Source: Candidatus Binatia bacterium
GTDB lineage: Bacteria > Desulfobacterota > Binatia > HRBIN30
DNA length: 64,000 nt
Assembly: GCA_023150935.1 (NCBI GenBank)
Contig: JAKLJW010000025.1
Coordinates: forward strand, 20,517-84,516
Direction of reading: 5' to 3'
Shown here: positions 24,767 through 35,281 of the stretch, piece by piece
How positions within the stretch are numbered: the stretch's first letter is position 1
Layout of the letters: every line of letters starts with the position of its first letter
Notes under the pieces: generated by a model
What the model was told of the DNA's origin: nothing
Database searches by the model: none
Seen by the model: the letters and a program-made list of their open reading frames with translations, nothing else
Made by a program: the position numbers and the translations under genes

Positions 24767-27700
24767 ATGATTGCGACGATGCTCCGGGGGCTGGGTGAGT
24801 CCGTGCGCCGCCACTTCCCGTTCGGTCTGCTGCTGCTGTCTCTGACCGCCGGCGCCGCCCCGCCGGCGGCGGTCACCGAGTTCACTCCCCAGGGCACGGT
24901 GAAACAGGTTCGCCAGATCGTGGCGCGCTTCTCGGATCCGATGGTCGCCCTCGGCGACCCGCGCGGCGGCAGCGCGCCGTTCGAGGTCGCCTGTCCCGTG
25001 CCGGGCAGCGGTCGATGGGTCGACACGCGCACATGGGCCTACGACTTCGAGCGCGACCTGCCCGGGGGCCTGCGCTGCGCTGCACACCTGCGGCCCGATC
25101 TGCGCACCCGCAACGGCCGGCCACTCTCCGGTCAGTCCGAATTCGCCTTCAGCACCGGCGGACCGGCCGTCTTGGGTACCGTCCCCTACGAGGGCGACGA
25201 GGGCATCGACGAAGATCAGGTCTTCGCGCTCACCCTCGACACCCCGGCCACGGAAGACTCCGTCCTTGCCCACGTCGGCTTCCGAATCGACGGCCTTCCC
25301 GACCCCGTCGGCGTCAGCGTACTCGGCGGTGCAGCGCGGGAAGAAGTCCTCAAAGCCCTGCCTTATCTCGACCCGGCACAGCCGCTCCTCGTTCTGCGCG
25401 CCCGCCAGCGCTTCCCGAGCGGCGCCGGGGTCTCCCTCGTCTGGGGCGCGGGGGTCAGCTCCCCTGACGGGGTCGCCACCGATGCGGCGCAGACCTTTGG
25501 ATTCAAGACCCGGCCCGCCTTCACCGCGCGTGTCCTCTGCCAGCGTGCCAACCCGAAGGCAGAGTGCGTACCGCTTACGCCCATCGCCGTCGCGTTCTCG
25601 GCCCCCGTGGTCTGGGATCGGGCGCGCCATGCCTTGCTGCGCGGCCCCGCCGACACGCGGTGGCATCCGGTGGCGCCCGAGAATCCCGAAGCTTACGTCA
25701 ACGAGATCCGCTTCAAGGGCCCGTTTCCGGATTCCGCACGCTTTCACCTCGAACTGCCGGCGGACTTGACCGACGACGCCGGCCGTCCGCTGAGCAACGC
25801 CGCAGACAACCCGTTTACGGTACGCACCGATCCCTACCCGCCGCTGGCCAAGTTCTCTGCGCGGTTCGGCATTGTCGAAGCCGCCGCGGATCCGACGCTG
25901 CCGGTCACCCTGCGCAACCTCGAGCCGGAGGTCCGGGCCGAGCTGGCCCGGCTCACCACCGCACCGCCGACCGGCCTGCGCGTCTCCGCCGAACGCCTGC
26001 TCGAGCGCGTGCAGGGCACGGCGACGCGGATTCCACCCGAGCGGCTCGACGACATCCTGCCATGGCTGCGGCGCGTCGGCGCGGCGCGACGCACCGCCTC
26101 GGTCTTCGCACCCCCGACGCCGCCGGTACTGACCCAATCCGCGTTCACCGTTCCCAAGCCCAACGGCCCCGAAGCCTTCGAAGTCGTCGGCATCCCCTTG
26201 CAGGGCGCCGGCCTCTACATCGTCGAACTGGCCAGCCCCAAACTCGGCGCGTACCTGCTTGGCAAACCGGAAACCATGTACGTCCCCACGGCAGCCCTGG
26301 TGACCAACATGGCGGTGCATCTCAAGTGGGGCCGCGAAAACGCGCTCGTCTGGGTAACCACCCTCGACGGGGCGGAACCGGTCGCGGGCGCCAGGGTCTC
26401 CGTGCTCGATTGCACCGGGGCCGTCCACTGGTCCGGCACCACCGACACCAACGGCATCGCCCGCACCGACACCCTGCCGGCCCGCGACACCGCGCCGCGC
26501 TGCCGCCAACCGGAACCGCCGCTCGCCAACGCCGACGACTCGGAAGAGGAGCAGTTCTACTCCGACGAATCCTCCCAGACCGCCGCGCTCGACGCGCTTG
26601 GCGAAGGCCTCCTGGTCGTTGCTCAAACCGCCGACGACCTGAGCTTCGTTCACTCGAGCTGGCAGCGCGGCATCGAGCCCTGGCGGTTCAGCCTGCCGTC
26701 GGAGCGCTGGGAAGGGCCCGTGGTCGCGCACACGGTGTTCGACCGCACCCTCTTCCGCGCCGGCGACACCGTGCACATGAAGCACATCCTGCGCGTCGAG
26801 AGCCTGGCCGGCTTCGCCTTCGCACCCGAGGCGCAGCGTCCGACCCGCCTCACCCTGCAACACGAAGGCAGCAACGACAAGTACGAAATGCCCCTGACCT
26901 GGGACGCCCGCGGGGCGGCCGAAAACTCCTGGGCCATCCCGCCGACGGCACGGCTGGGTCGTTACGCCGTCGTTCTCGCCAGACCGAACGCGGAACCGCC
27001 CGTGCCGAGCCGTACCTCAGGTTCCTTCCGCGTCGAGGAGTTTCGCGTCCCGCTGATGCGCGCCGTCGTCAAGTTACCCGCCGAACCGCAGGTCGCCGTC
27101 TCCAGCGTGGCCGCCGACGTGAGCGTTGCGTACCTCGCCGGCGGACCGGCGGCGCGGCTGCCCGTGATTCTGCGCTCGCAGCTCCGACCCCGGTCGGTGA
27201 CGACGCCGCCCGAGTTCGACGCCTTCAGCTTCGCTCTCGGGCCCGTAACGGAAGGTCGCGTCCGCCTCGGCGAGGACGACCCCGAACAGACCGTCGCGGG
27301 CGCCGTCCGTCCCGGACCCGTGCAGCGCCAGGAACTCGTGCTGGACGACGCGGGCACCGCACGCGCCACGTTGAGCACGTTGCCTCCCTCTCAGGCGGTG
27401 CGCGAATTGCTCGCCGAAGTCGAATACAGCGACCCCAACGGAGAGCGTCAGACCGTGTCGTCCACGGTACCGCTCTGGCCCGCGCAATGGCTCGCCGGCA
27501 TCGCCGCCGACCAGTGGGTGCGGTCCGACGGCACCGTCCATGCGCGGATCGCGGTCATCGACGGCGCCGGACAGCCGGTCCCCAACGCCGTGGTGCGCGT
27601 CAATGCCCATCCGCGCAAGAGCTACTCCGCGCGCAAGCGCCTGGTCGGCGGCTTCTACGGCTACGACAACATCGAGGAAACCGGACCCTCCGCCGGCGTT

Positions 27701-30526
27701 CTCTGCGCCGGGCAGACCGACTCCGCGGGCACCTTCGTCTGCACGGGGAAGTCGCCGGTCGCCGGCAACCTGGTGCTGGCAGCAGCCGTCACCGACCCGG
27801 CCGGCCACACCAGCCACACGCACGCCGACGTGTGGGTGGTGGGCGACGAGGACTGGTGGTTCGTCCTCAACGATTCCGACCGCATCGACGTCCTGCCCGA
27901 GCGGCTCCAGTACAACCCCGGCGATACGGCGCGATTCCAGGTGCGCATGCCGTTCCGCGCCGCCACGGCCCTGGTCACCACGGAACGCGAGGGCGTGCTC
28001 GATGCCCAGGTCGTGCCGCTCCACGGCTCCGACCCCACGGTCGAGGTACCGGTGCGGGACAACTACGCCCCGAACGTGTTCGTCTCCGTGTTCGTGGTGC
28101 GCGGGCGCGTCGCCGGCGTTCAACCGACTGCCATGCTCGACCTCGGCAAGCCCGCCTGGAAGCTCGGCATCGCCGAGATCCGCGTCGGCTGGCAGGCCCA
28201 CACCCTCGGCGTCACCGTGACCACCGACCGACCCGTGTACACCGTGCGCGAGACCGCACAAGCCCGCATCTCCGTCCGTACCGCCGCGGGCACGCCTCCC
28301 CCACCCGGCAGCGACGTTGCCATTGCCGCCGTCGACGAAGGTCTTCTGGAGCTGCAGCCCAACACAAGCTGGAACCTCCTCGCGGCAATGATGGGCCGGC
28401 GCGGTTACGGCATGCGCACCGCTACCGCACAGATGGAGGTCGTCGGCAAACGCCACTACGGCCTGAAGGCGCTCCCGCTGGGCGGCGGCGGCGGGCGCCA
28501 GGCGACGCGAGAGCTGTTCGACACGCTACTGCTCTGGAACGGCAGCGTGCGGCTCGCCGCCGACGGCACCGCGACCGTGGACATCCCCCTCAACGACTCC
28601 CTGACCAGCTTCCGCATCGTTGCAGTGGCCACCGGCGACGTCGGACAATTCGGCACCGGGAGCACCGCGATCCGCGCCACGCAGGACCTCATGCTCCTCT
28701 CCGGGCTGCCCCCGGTGGTGCGCGAAACGGACCGCCTGCGCGCCGAATTCACGGTGCGGAACACCACCGATCGCGAACTGCACATCGTCGTCGGCGGTCG
28801 CGCCGAAGGTCTGGACAAACCCTTCTCGTCCCTGAATGTCCGCCTCGGCCCGGGGCAAGCCGAGGTGGTCGGCTGGGACGTCGAGGTCCCCGTCGGCCCC
28901 ACGACATTGACCTACGACATGGAGGCCGCCGTACCCGGCGGTCCTTCCGACCGTTTGCGCGTCAGCCAGCAGGTACGACCGGCGGTTCCCGTCAGAACGC
29001 TGCAAGCGAGCCTGTCGCAGTGGCCGGAGACCGGCACCGAAACCGTCGCCATGCCGTCCGACGCGCTTCCCGGCCGCGGCGGCGTTCGCGTGCAGATGGC
29101 CCCCGGCCTCGGCGTCGGCCTGGCCGGCGTCCACGAGTACATGCGGGACTATCCCTACTCGTGCATGGAGCAGCGCGTCTCGCGCGCGGTCGCCCTCGGC
29201 GACCCGCAGCTCTGGGCCCAGGTCGGCGCCGCCCTGCCGTCGTACCTCGATAGCGACGGCCTGGTGAAGTACTTCCCGACGGCAAGCTCCGGCAGCGACG
29301 TACTGACCGCTTACATACTGTCGATCGTCGGTGCCGCCGAGCTTCCCCTCGCGGCGGAACTGCAAGCGCGGATGGAGTCCGGCCTGACACGCTTCGTGCA
29401 GGGCAGTTTGCTGCGCGCCTCGCCGCTACCCGCAGCCGACCTGCCCTTACGCAAACTGGCCGCGATCGCCGCGCTGGCGCGCAACAACAAAGCCGACCCG
29501 GCGATGCTCGATAGCCTCGCCATCGAACCGGAACTGTGGCCGACCTCGGCAGTGCTCGACTGGTGGGACATCGTCGCGCACCTGCCGAAGCTGCCCGGGC
29601 GCAACGCGCGGCTGGCGGCGGTGCAGCAGATCCTGCGCTCGCGGCTGAACGTGCAGGGCAGCACCATGGGACTCTCCGCCGCCCAAACCCCCGGCCTCTG
29701 GTGGCTGATGGTCTGCCCGGACACGAGTGCCGTGCGTCTGGTGACGCAGGCGCTGGCGGCACCGGCATGGAAGAACGACGTTCCTCGACTGATGCGCGGC
29801 GCCCTCGGTCGCCTGCGCCACGGGCACTGGGATTGTACGACGTCCAACGCCTGGGGTGCCGTAGCGGCCAACCGCTTTGCGGCCGCGTTCGAAGCGACGC
29901 CCGTCAGCGGCACCGCCACGGTGAAGCTCGGAACCGACAGCCAACGCCGTAACTGGGGACGACCGGCGGCGCCGCTGTCCTTCGATTTCCCGTGGCCGCC
30001 GGCGGCGGCACCGCTAACGATCCAGCAAGCCGGCACCGGATCGCCGTGGATCACCGTCGAATCGCGCGCCGCGATTCCGCTGCGCGAGCCGCTGTCGACC
30101 GGGTATCGCCTCACCCGTACGGTGACACCGATCGAGCGCCGTGCACCCGAACACTGGAGCCGCGGCGACCTGTTGCGGGTCCGACTCGACATCGACGCAC
30201 AGAGCGACATGACCTGGGTCGCCGTCAGCGATCCGGTCCCCGCCGGCGCGTCTTACCTCGGCACCGGTCTGGCGCGCGACTCGCAACTCGAGCGCCGTAC
30301 CGACACCGACGCCGCCCCCGGCCTCGCGCCCGCGTTTACCGAACGGACCTTCGACACCTTTCGCGCCTACTTCGACCTGGTCCCTGAGGGAACCTTCTCC
30401 GTAGAGTACACGATTCGCCTCAATCAGAGCGGGACGTTCCAACTTCCCCCGACGCGCGTCGAGGCGCTGTACGCACCCGAGATGTTCGGAGAGATCCCGA
30501 ATTCGCCGCTGGTGGTCTTACCGTGA
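24767..30526 (+). CDS. bacterial alpha-2-macroglobulin family protein
   Basis: 1919 residues with an N-terminal signal peptide (FPFGLLLLSLTAGAA). Several N-terminal macroglobulin-type beta domains follow. An A2M core block occurs as DEGLLELQPN and ATRELFDTLLLWNGSVRLAADG. The C-terminal half contains the thioester motif in YPYSCMEQRVSR (Cys about residue 1466, CxEQ), followed by the helical thioester domain. This is the large YfhM-type protein proposed to trap proteases in the periplasm. Its stop overlaps the GTG of pbpC by 4 bp, the same A2M-PBP1C pair known in Escherichia coli, where the two are thought to cooperate in cell-envelope protection and repair. The thioester Cys is retained, so the trap appears functional. 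Confidence 0.9.
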   Translation: MIATMLRGLGESVRRHFPFGLLLLSLTAGAAPPAAVTEFTPQGTVKQVRQIVARFSDPMVALGDPRGGSAPFEVACPVPGSGRWVDTRTWAYDFERDLPGGLRCAAHLRPDLRTRNGRPLSGQSEFAFSTGGPAVLGTVPYEGDEGIDEDQVFALTLDTPATEDSVLAHVGFRIDGLPDPVGVSVLGGAAREEVLKALPYLDPAQPLLVLRARQRFPSGAGVSLVWGAGVSSPDGVATDAAQTFGFKTRPAFTARVLCQRANPKAECVPLTPIAVAFSAPVVWDRARHALLRGPADTRWHPVAPENPEAYVNEIRFKGPFPDSARFHLELPADLTDDAGRPLSNAADNPFTVRTDPYPPLAKFSARFGIVEAAADPTLPVTLRNLEPEVRAELARLTTAPPTGLRVSAERLLERVQGTATRIPPERLDDILPWLRRVGAARRTASVFAPPTPPVLTQSAFTVPKPNGPEAFEVVGIPLQGAGLYIVELASPKLGAYLLGKPETMYVPTAALVTNMAVHLKWGRENALVWVTTLDGAEPVAGARVSVLDCTGAVHWSGTTDTNGIARTDTLPARDTAPRCRQPEPPLANADDSEEEQFYSDESSQTAALDALGEGLLVVAQTADDLSFVHSSWQRGIEPWRFSLPSERWEGPVVAHTVFDRTLFRAGDTVHMKHILRVESLAGFAFAPEAQRPTRLTLQHEGSNDKYEMPLTWDARGAAENSWAIPPTARLGRYAVVLARPNAEPPVPSRTSGSFRVEEFRVPLMRAVVKLPAEPQVAVSSVAADVSVAYLAGGPAARLPVILRSQLRPRSVTTPPEFDAFSFALGPVTEGRVRLGEDDPEQTVAGAVRPGPVQRQELVLDDAGTARATLSTLPPSQAVRELLAEVEYSDPNGERQTVSSTVPLWPAQWLAGIAADQWVRSDGTVHARIAVIDGAGQPVPNAVVRVNAHPRKSYSARKRLVGGFYGYDNIEETGPSAGVLCAGQTDSAGTFVCTGKSPVAGNLVLAAAVTDPAGHTSHTHADVWVVGDEDWWFVLNDSDRIDVLPERLQYNPGDTARFQVRMPFRAATALVTTEREGVLDAQVVPLHGSDPTVEVPVRDNYAPNVFVSVFVVRGRVAGVQPTAMLDLGKPAWKLGIAEIRVGWQAHTLGVTVTTDRPVYTVRETAQARISVRTAAGTPPPPGSDVAIAAVDEGLLELQPNTSWNLLAAMMGRRGYGMRTATAQMEVVGKRHYGLKALPLGGGGGRQATRELFDTLLLWNGSVRLAADGTATVDIPLNDSLTSFRIVAVATGDVGQFGTGSTAIRATQDLMLLSGLPPVVRETDRLRAEFTVRNTTDRELHIVVGGRAEGLDKPFSSLNVRLGPGQAEVVGWDVEVPVGPTTLTYDMEAAVPGGPSDRLRVSQQVRPAVPVRTLQASLSQWPETGTETVAMPSDALPGRGGVRVQMAPGLGVGLAGVHEYMRDYPYSCMEQRVSRAVALGDPQLWAQVGAALPSYLDSDGLVKYFPTASSGSDVLTAYILSIVGAAELPLAAELQARMESGLTRFVQGSLLRASPLPAADLPLRKLAAIAALARNNKADPAMLDSLAIEPELWPTSAVLDWWDIVAHLPKLPGRNARLAAVQQILRSRLNVQGSTMGLSAAQTPGLWWLMVCPDTSAVRLVTQALAAPAWKNDVPRLMRGALGRLRHGHWDCTTSNAWGAVAANRFAAAFEATPVSGTATVKLGTDSQRRNWGRPAAPLSFDFPWPPAAAPLTIQQAGTGSPWITVESRAAIPLREPLSTGYRLTRTVTPIERRAPEHWSRGDLLRVRLDIDAQSDMTWVAVSDPVPAGASYLGTGLARDSQLERRTDTDAAPGLAPAFTERTFDTFRAYFDLVPEGTFSVEYTIRLNQSGTFQLPPTRVEALYAPEMFGEIPNSPLVVLP

Positions 30527-32726
30527 ATTCGAACCGGACGGGGGCGAGCCGGGCGCCGAGAGTCGTAGACGAAAAGCTTCCGAAGACCCCGCTCCCGGGG
30601 CGACGGCCGCTAACGCGGCGACTGGGTTTCGCGATCTTTTTCGCCGCCCTGCCGACGATCGCCGCGGCGGTGGCGTGGATGGCGACCCCCGCATCGGTGG
30701 TGCCCGACTTCGCCGCGGTGCGCGCGGCGCAGCGGCCCTCCGACGTGCAACTGCTCGACCGGCACGGCGTTGCGATTCACGAACTGCGTGTCGACGTTAC
30801 GCGCCGCCGCCTGGCGTGGGTGCCCCTGCCAGCCGTGTCGCCAGCACTGCCGGCCGCCGTACTCGCCGCCGAAGACCGGCGCTTCCGTGTTCACGGCCGA
30901 TGCGGGGAGCCAGCACGATCACCATGCAGCTCGCCGGTTTACTCGATCCGGCCGCAGGGCGTGGCAGCCGCACTCCGGGGCAAAAGTGGCGGCAGATACG
31001 CACGGCACGCGCCGTCGAAGCGCACTGGACGAAGGACGAGATCCTCGAGGCCTATCTCAACCTGGTCACTTTCCGGGGCGAGGTGCAGGGCATCGGCGCC
31101 GCCGCGGCCGTGCTTTTCGGCAAGGCGGCGCATGGCTTAACCCGGCCCGAAGCGGTGACCCTGGCAGCGCTGCTCGCCGTGCCAAACGCCACGGCGGACA
31201 CGCTGGTGCGGCGGGCACGCCGCATCGGCGCCGCCACGCTCGCCCCGGCGGACTGGCCGGGCGACGCGGCGGTGTCGGCCGCCGTCAGCGCGGCACTGCA
31301 CGCTTCGGGTGCGGCCGCCCCGCGCACCGCACTGGCCCCACACGCGGCGCGCCGCATCCTGCGCCGCGGCGACGGCACGGAACCCGTGCGCACCACGCTC
31401 GATGCGGGCCTGCAACGCACGGTTACCGACATCCTGCACCGGCACTTACTCTCGATCCGCGGGCAGAACGTGCAAGACGGCGCCGCGCTCGTCGTGGACA
31501 ACGCGACCGGGGAGGTTCTCGCCTACGCCGGCGGCAGCGGGGCGCTGTCTCAGGCGCCGCACGTCGACGCCGTGGCCGCGCGCCGGCAGCCGGGCTCGAC
31601 CTTGAAGCCCTTCCTTTACGGGCTCGCCATCGAACGACGCCTGCTGACCGCCGCGTCTCGCCTCGACGACACCCCGCTCGAACTGGCACTGGCCGGCGGG
31701 GGGTTATATCGCCCGAGCAACTACGACGACGAGTTCCGCGGGCCGGTAAGCGTCCGTACGGCGCTGGCGAGCTCGCTCAACATTCCCGCGGTTCGTGCCT
31801 TGCAGCTCGTCGGCGCCGACGACCTCGTCAGGCACCTGCGCCAACTCGGCCTCGGCGGCCTGGTCGAGTCCGGCGACTACTACGGTCCGGCCCTCGCCCT
31901 CGGAGCGGCGGAGGCCAGCCTCTGGGAGCTGGTCGGCGCTTATCGCACGCTCGCCAACGGCGGAATCTGGAGCGCGCTCCGCCTGACGGCAGGGGATCCC
32001 GCCGGCCCGGCGGCAACGGTCTACTCCGCGGCGACGGCCTTTATCGTCGCCGACATCCTCGCCGACCGTCAGAGCCGGAGTTGGACCTTTGGCCTGGGCA
32101 GCCCGCTCGACAGTCGCTTCTGGGCGGCGGTGAAGACGGGCACCAGCAAAGACATGCGCGACAACTGGTGTATCGGTTTCTCCAGGCAGGTGACGGTGGG
32201 CGTCTGGATCGGCAACGCCTCGGGACGGGCCATGCACGACGTCAGCGGCGTGACCGGCGCCGCCCCGGTTTGGGCGGAAGTCATGGCCCACGTACATCGC
32301 CACGGTAGCAGTACTGCCCCGGAGCCGCCCCCGGGCCTCGTGCGCCAACGATCCCGCTTCGAGGCCGGGGTCGAGCCGCCGCGCTCGGAATGGTTCGTCG
32401 CCGGCACCGAACCGCCGCCGACGAATCCGAGGGTTCCGCCCGCGGTACGGATAACCACCCCCGCCGACGGTGCGGTGATCGCTATCGACCCGGACATCCC
32501 CGCCGATCGCCAGCGCCTCGCTTTCGGGGCGACGGGACCACTCGACGCCATTGCCTGGACTCTCGATGGCACCTACCTCGGCCCCGCGCAGCCGCTCGAT
32601 AAGCTGCCGCTGGAGCCGGGTTCGCATGCCCTCGCGCTGGTCGATGCCGGGGGCCGCACGGTCGACGCGGTTCGCTTTCGCGTCCGTCGCCCGGGCACCC
32701 GGAGGACGAGCCGCGACGTCCCCTAG
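30523..32726 (+). pseudogene. pbpC: penicillin-binding protein 1C, disrupted by a deletion/frameshift
   Basis: The first frame (GTG 30523) gives an anchor helix and the start of the transglycosylase domain up to AVLAAEDRRFRVHG. From about 30905 the match continues in another frame with RGASTITMQLAGLLDP, the STLK transpeptidase nucleophile (PGSTLKPF), KTGTS and a BiPBP_C-like Ig domain at the end. Between the two, about 20 residues of the transglycosylase (the stretch after 'EDRxFxxHxG' in PBP1C) are missing and the frame shifts, so the visible gene cannot make a full protein. The 4-bp overlap with the alpha-2-macroglobulin gene shows the ancestral operon. A sequencing or assembly error is possible, because the flanking coding sequence otherwise looks intact. 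Confidence 0.82.
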
Positions 32727-32876
32727 CTTTTTCCTTTCCCCGGAATGGGAAATGGAAACCGGCCGGGCTTCCCGCCGGCGGGTTCTCCACGGTACGGCGC
32801 TTTACCCGGGTCGGATTGAGACCACGGGCACCCATCTTGCAAACCCATCGACCGACCGGGTGGAGACCTTCAGTCG

Positions 32877-33251
32877 ATGCAAGATTCTTGTAACAAACTG
32901 ACGATCCTGTTGATCGATCGGGACGAGGCGTTCAGGACCGCGTTGAGCAGCATCCTGCGGGAGGACGGACACGGGGTTCTCGAGTACGACGATCCCGGGC
33001 ACGTCCCGCCGATCCGGGAACTCGACGCGGTCGACCTGGCGGTCAGCGATTGCAGCCCGTCGGAACGGGAGGCCCTGGCTTTCGCCGCCGACTTTCACAC
33101 CGCGCGCCCGGAAGTTCCGATGATCCTGCTGACGACCTACCACGCCGACGACTACAACGGACGCTGTCGCCGGATCCCGCATTTGTACGTCCTGCCGAAG
33201 CCGGTCGATTATGAGACCTTTCACGCACTGATTCACGAACTGGCGGGGTGA
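32877..33251 (+). CDS. single-domain response-regulator receiver protein
   Basis: 124 residues, a receiver domain only. The N-terminal acidic pair (LLIDRDEAFRTALSSIL) matches the receiver fold. The phosphoacceptor strand reads DLAVSDCSPSEREALAF, where Asp sits in an unusual context without the common 'D-x-x-M-P-G'. The Thr switch (ILLTTYH) and the conserved Lys (VLPKPVDYETF) are present. There is no output domain. It may act as a phosphate sink or a CheY-like diffusible signal. The gene stands after a 150-bp gap and its end overlaps the convergent aguA gene by 19 bp. No histidine kinase is visible nearby. Confidence 0.75.
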   Translation: MQDSCNKLTILLIDRDEAFRTALSSILREDGHGVLEYDDPGHVPPIRELDAVDLAVSDCSPSEREALAFAADFHTARPEVPMILLTTYHADDYNGRCRRIPHLYVLPKPVDYETFHALIHELAG

Positions 33252-34321
33252 CACCTGGCGGCAGGCTGTTGCTGAGTGACGCAGTGGAAGGCCCCGAGGC
33301 CCCACACCATTTCGCGGGCGTGGATGCCGGCGACGCGGCGGGTGGGAAAGCAGGTCTGGAGAATTTGCAGCGCCACCGCGTCGTTGGGGTCGGCGAAGGT
33401 AGGCACGAGCACCACGCCGTTTCCGATGTAGAAGTTGGCGTAGCTCGCCGGCAGGCGCTGGCCATCGTACTCGACGGGCGCGGGCATCGGCAGGGCGACG
33501 ACGCGCAGCGGACGGCCGTCCTGATCCCGCATTGCGTGCAACCGCTTCAGGTTGTCGCGCAGCGTCCCGTAGTTGTCGTCACGGGGATCTTCCTCGACCA
33601 CGGTCACCACGGTACCGGGGTCGACGAAGCGGGCCAGATCGTCGACGTGTCCATCGGTATCGTCGCCGGCGATGCCGTCGCCGAGCCAGAGTACATTGCC
33701 GACCCCGAGGTAATCGCGCAGCACGGTTTCGATCTCGCCGCGCGAGCGATGCGGATTACGGTTGGGGTTGAGAAGGCACTGCTCGGTGGTCAACACGCTG
33801 CCGCGTCCGTTGACGTCGATCGAGCCGCCCTCGAGCACGATCCCGGGCGAGAACAGGGGAATCCCGAGGCGGGCCGCAATCGCCGCCGGCACCGCGTCGT
33901 CGTGCTCCCAGGGCGGGTACTTGCCGCCCCACGCGTTGTAGACCCAATCGACCGCCGCCAGCTCGGTACGTCCGTTGTGGAGGCGCGTCACAAAGGTAGG
34001 GCCATGGTCGCGCATCCACGCGTCGTCGGTGCGTATCGCGTGGGTTTCCACATTACCGGACTCGACACCGCCGCCGGCGAGCAGTTCGCGAACGGCGGCG
34101 GCGGCGGCTTCGTCGTTGACCAGCACGCACACGCGTTCGTGCGTCCCGAGGGCGCGCACGATCTCCACCCAGATCGCTGGAATAGGCGCGAAGTTGCCGG
34201 GCCAGGACGCCTCCTTGTGAGGCCAGGAAAGCCACGTCGCCGCGTGCGCCTCCCACTCGGCCGGCATGCGGTAGCCGAGGGCGGCGGGCGGCAGCGTCCC
34301 GCGGCCTTCAGGATGCGTCAT
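33233..34321 (-). CDS. aguA: agmatine deiminase
   Basis: 362 residues, family length. The porphyromonas-type peptidyl-arginine deiminase fold motifs are present: PAEWEAHAATWLSWPHKEASWPG at the N-terminus, RTDDAWMRDHGPTFV, GKYPPWEHDD, LEGGSIDVNGRG, GDDTDGHVDDLARFV, YANFYIGNGVVLVPTF and the C-terminal GAFHCVTQQQP with the catalytic Cys. It hydrolyses agmatine to N-carbamoylputrescine plus ammonia. It overlaps the end of aguB by 14 bp, and together they convert agmatine to putrescine. Either polyamine synthesis or agmatine use is possible. The 3' end overlaps the small receiver gene on the other strand. Confidence 0.94.
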   Translation of the reverse strand: MTHPEGRGTLPPAALGYRMPAEWEAHAATWLSWPHKEASWPGNFAPIPAIWVEIVRALGTHERVCVLVNDEAAAAAVRELLAGGGVESGNVETHAIRTDDAWMRDHGPTFVTRLHNGRTELAAVDWVYNAWGGKYPPWEHDDAVPAAIAARLGIPLFSPGIVLEGGSIDVNGRGSVLTTEQCLLNPNRNPHRSRGEIETVLRDYLGVGNVLWLGDGIAGDDTDGHVDDLARFVDPGTVVTVVEEDPRDDNYGTLRDNLKRLHAMRDQDGRPLRVVALPMPAPVEYDGQRLPASYANFYIGNGVVLVPTFADPNDAVALQILQTCFPTRRVAGIHAREMVWGLGAFHCVTQQQPAARCHPASS

Positions 34322-35183
34322 CGATGACCCGCCGCATCAACCCGCCATAAGCGTCGATGCGGCGGTCGCGCAGGAACGGCCAGTGCCGGCGCGTCGACTC
34401 GATAAGGCCAAGATCGCATGGAACTATCAGTATTTCCTCGCGATCGTGACTGGCGCGCGCCAGGACACGCCCGCAGGGATCGGCGACGAACGACGCCCCC
34501 CAGAATTCGACCGTGCCTTCGGTGCCGACGCGGTTGACGGCCACGACGAACACGCCGTTGGCGATCGCATGGCTGCGCTGCATCAACTCCCAGGCGTCGT
34601 GCTGCGCCGCGCCGAACTCCGCTTTCTCGGCTTCGTGCCAGCCGATCGCCGTCGGGTACACGATCATCTCCGCGCCGGCGAGCGCCGTCAGACGGGCCGC
34701 CTCGGGAAACCACTGGTCCCAGCACACCAGCGTGCCGACTCGGGCTCCCCGTACCGTGAAACCGTGGAACCCGAGATCCCCCGGCGTGAAGTAGAACTTC
34801 TCGAAGTACAGGGGGTCGTCCGGAATGTGCATCTTGCGGTACACGCCACGCAGGCTGCCGTCCGCGTCGAGCACCACGGCGGTGTTGTGGTACACCCCGG
34901 CGGCGCGCCGCTCGAAGATCGATCCGATCACCACCACGTCGTGTGCGGCCGCGGCTTGCGCCAGGGCCGCGGTTGTCGGCCCCGGGACCGGCTCGGCCAG
35001 GTCGAAATGGGCATGATCCTCGCTCTGACAGAAGTACCGCGACGCAAACAGCTCCTGGAGGCAGACGATCTGCGCGCCCTGGCGGGCGGCGTCGCCGATG
35101 CGGTCGACGGCCGCGCGAACATTGGCGGCAACATCGTCCCCGCAGCGCATCTGCACCAGTCCGACGGTTACCTGCTGACCCAT
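34308..35183 (-). CDS. aguB: N-carbamoylputrescine amidohydrolase
   Basis: 291 residues from ATG 35183; the longer in-frame stretch upstream is Arg-rich and not typical. Nitrilase-superfamily triad: Glu in CLQELFASRYF, Lys in YRKMHIPDDP, Cys in TLVCWDQWFPEAARL. The segments FYFTPGDLGF and HAIANGVFVVAVNRVG match the AguB branch, and its pairing with aguA supports the substrate. It cleaves N-carbamoylputrescine to putrescine, CO2 and ammonia in the cytoplasm. It is upstream of aguA with a 14-bp overlap and divergent from the parvulin gene with about 100 bp between. Confidence 0.93.
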   Translation of the reverse strand: MGQQVTVGLVQMRCGDDVAANVRAAVDRIGDAARQGAQIVCLQELFASRYFCQSEDHAHFDLAEPVPGPTTAALAQAAAAHDVVVIGSIFERRAAGVYHNTAVVLDADGSLRGVYRKMHIPDDPLYFEKFYFTPGDLGFHGFTVRGARVGTLVCWDQWFPEAARLTALAGAEMIVYPTAIGWHEAEKAEFGAAQHDAWELMQRSHAIANGVFVVAVNRVGTEGTVEFWGASFVADPCGRVLARASHDREEILIVPCDLGLIESTRRHWPFLRDRRIDAYGGLMRRVIDDAS

Positions 35184-35281
35184 GCGTCGACTCCGATAGG
35201 TCGGGCTGCCGCGCAACGCAAGTGGCGCTGCGGTCGAAGGCGATTTGACGGGTGCGAGCGGCTCGGCTACAGCCCCCCGCG

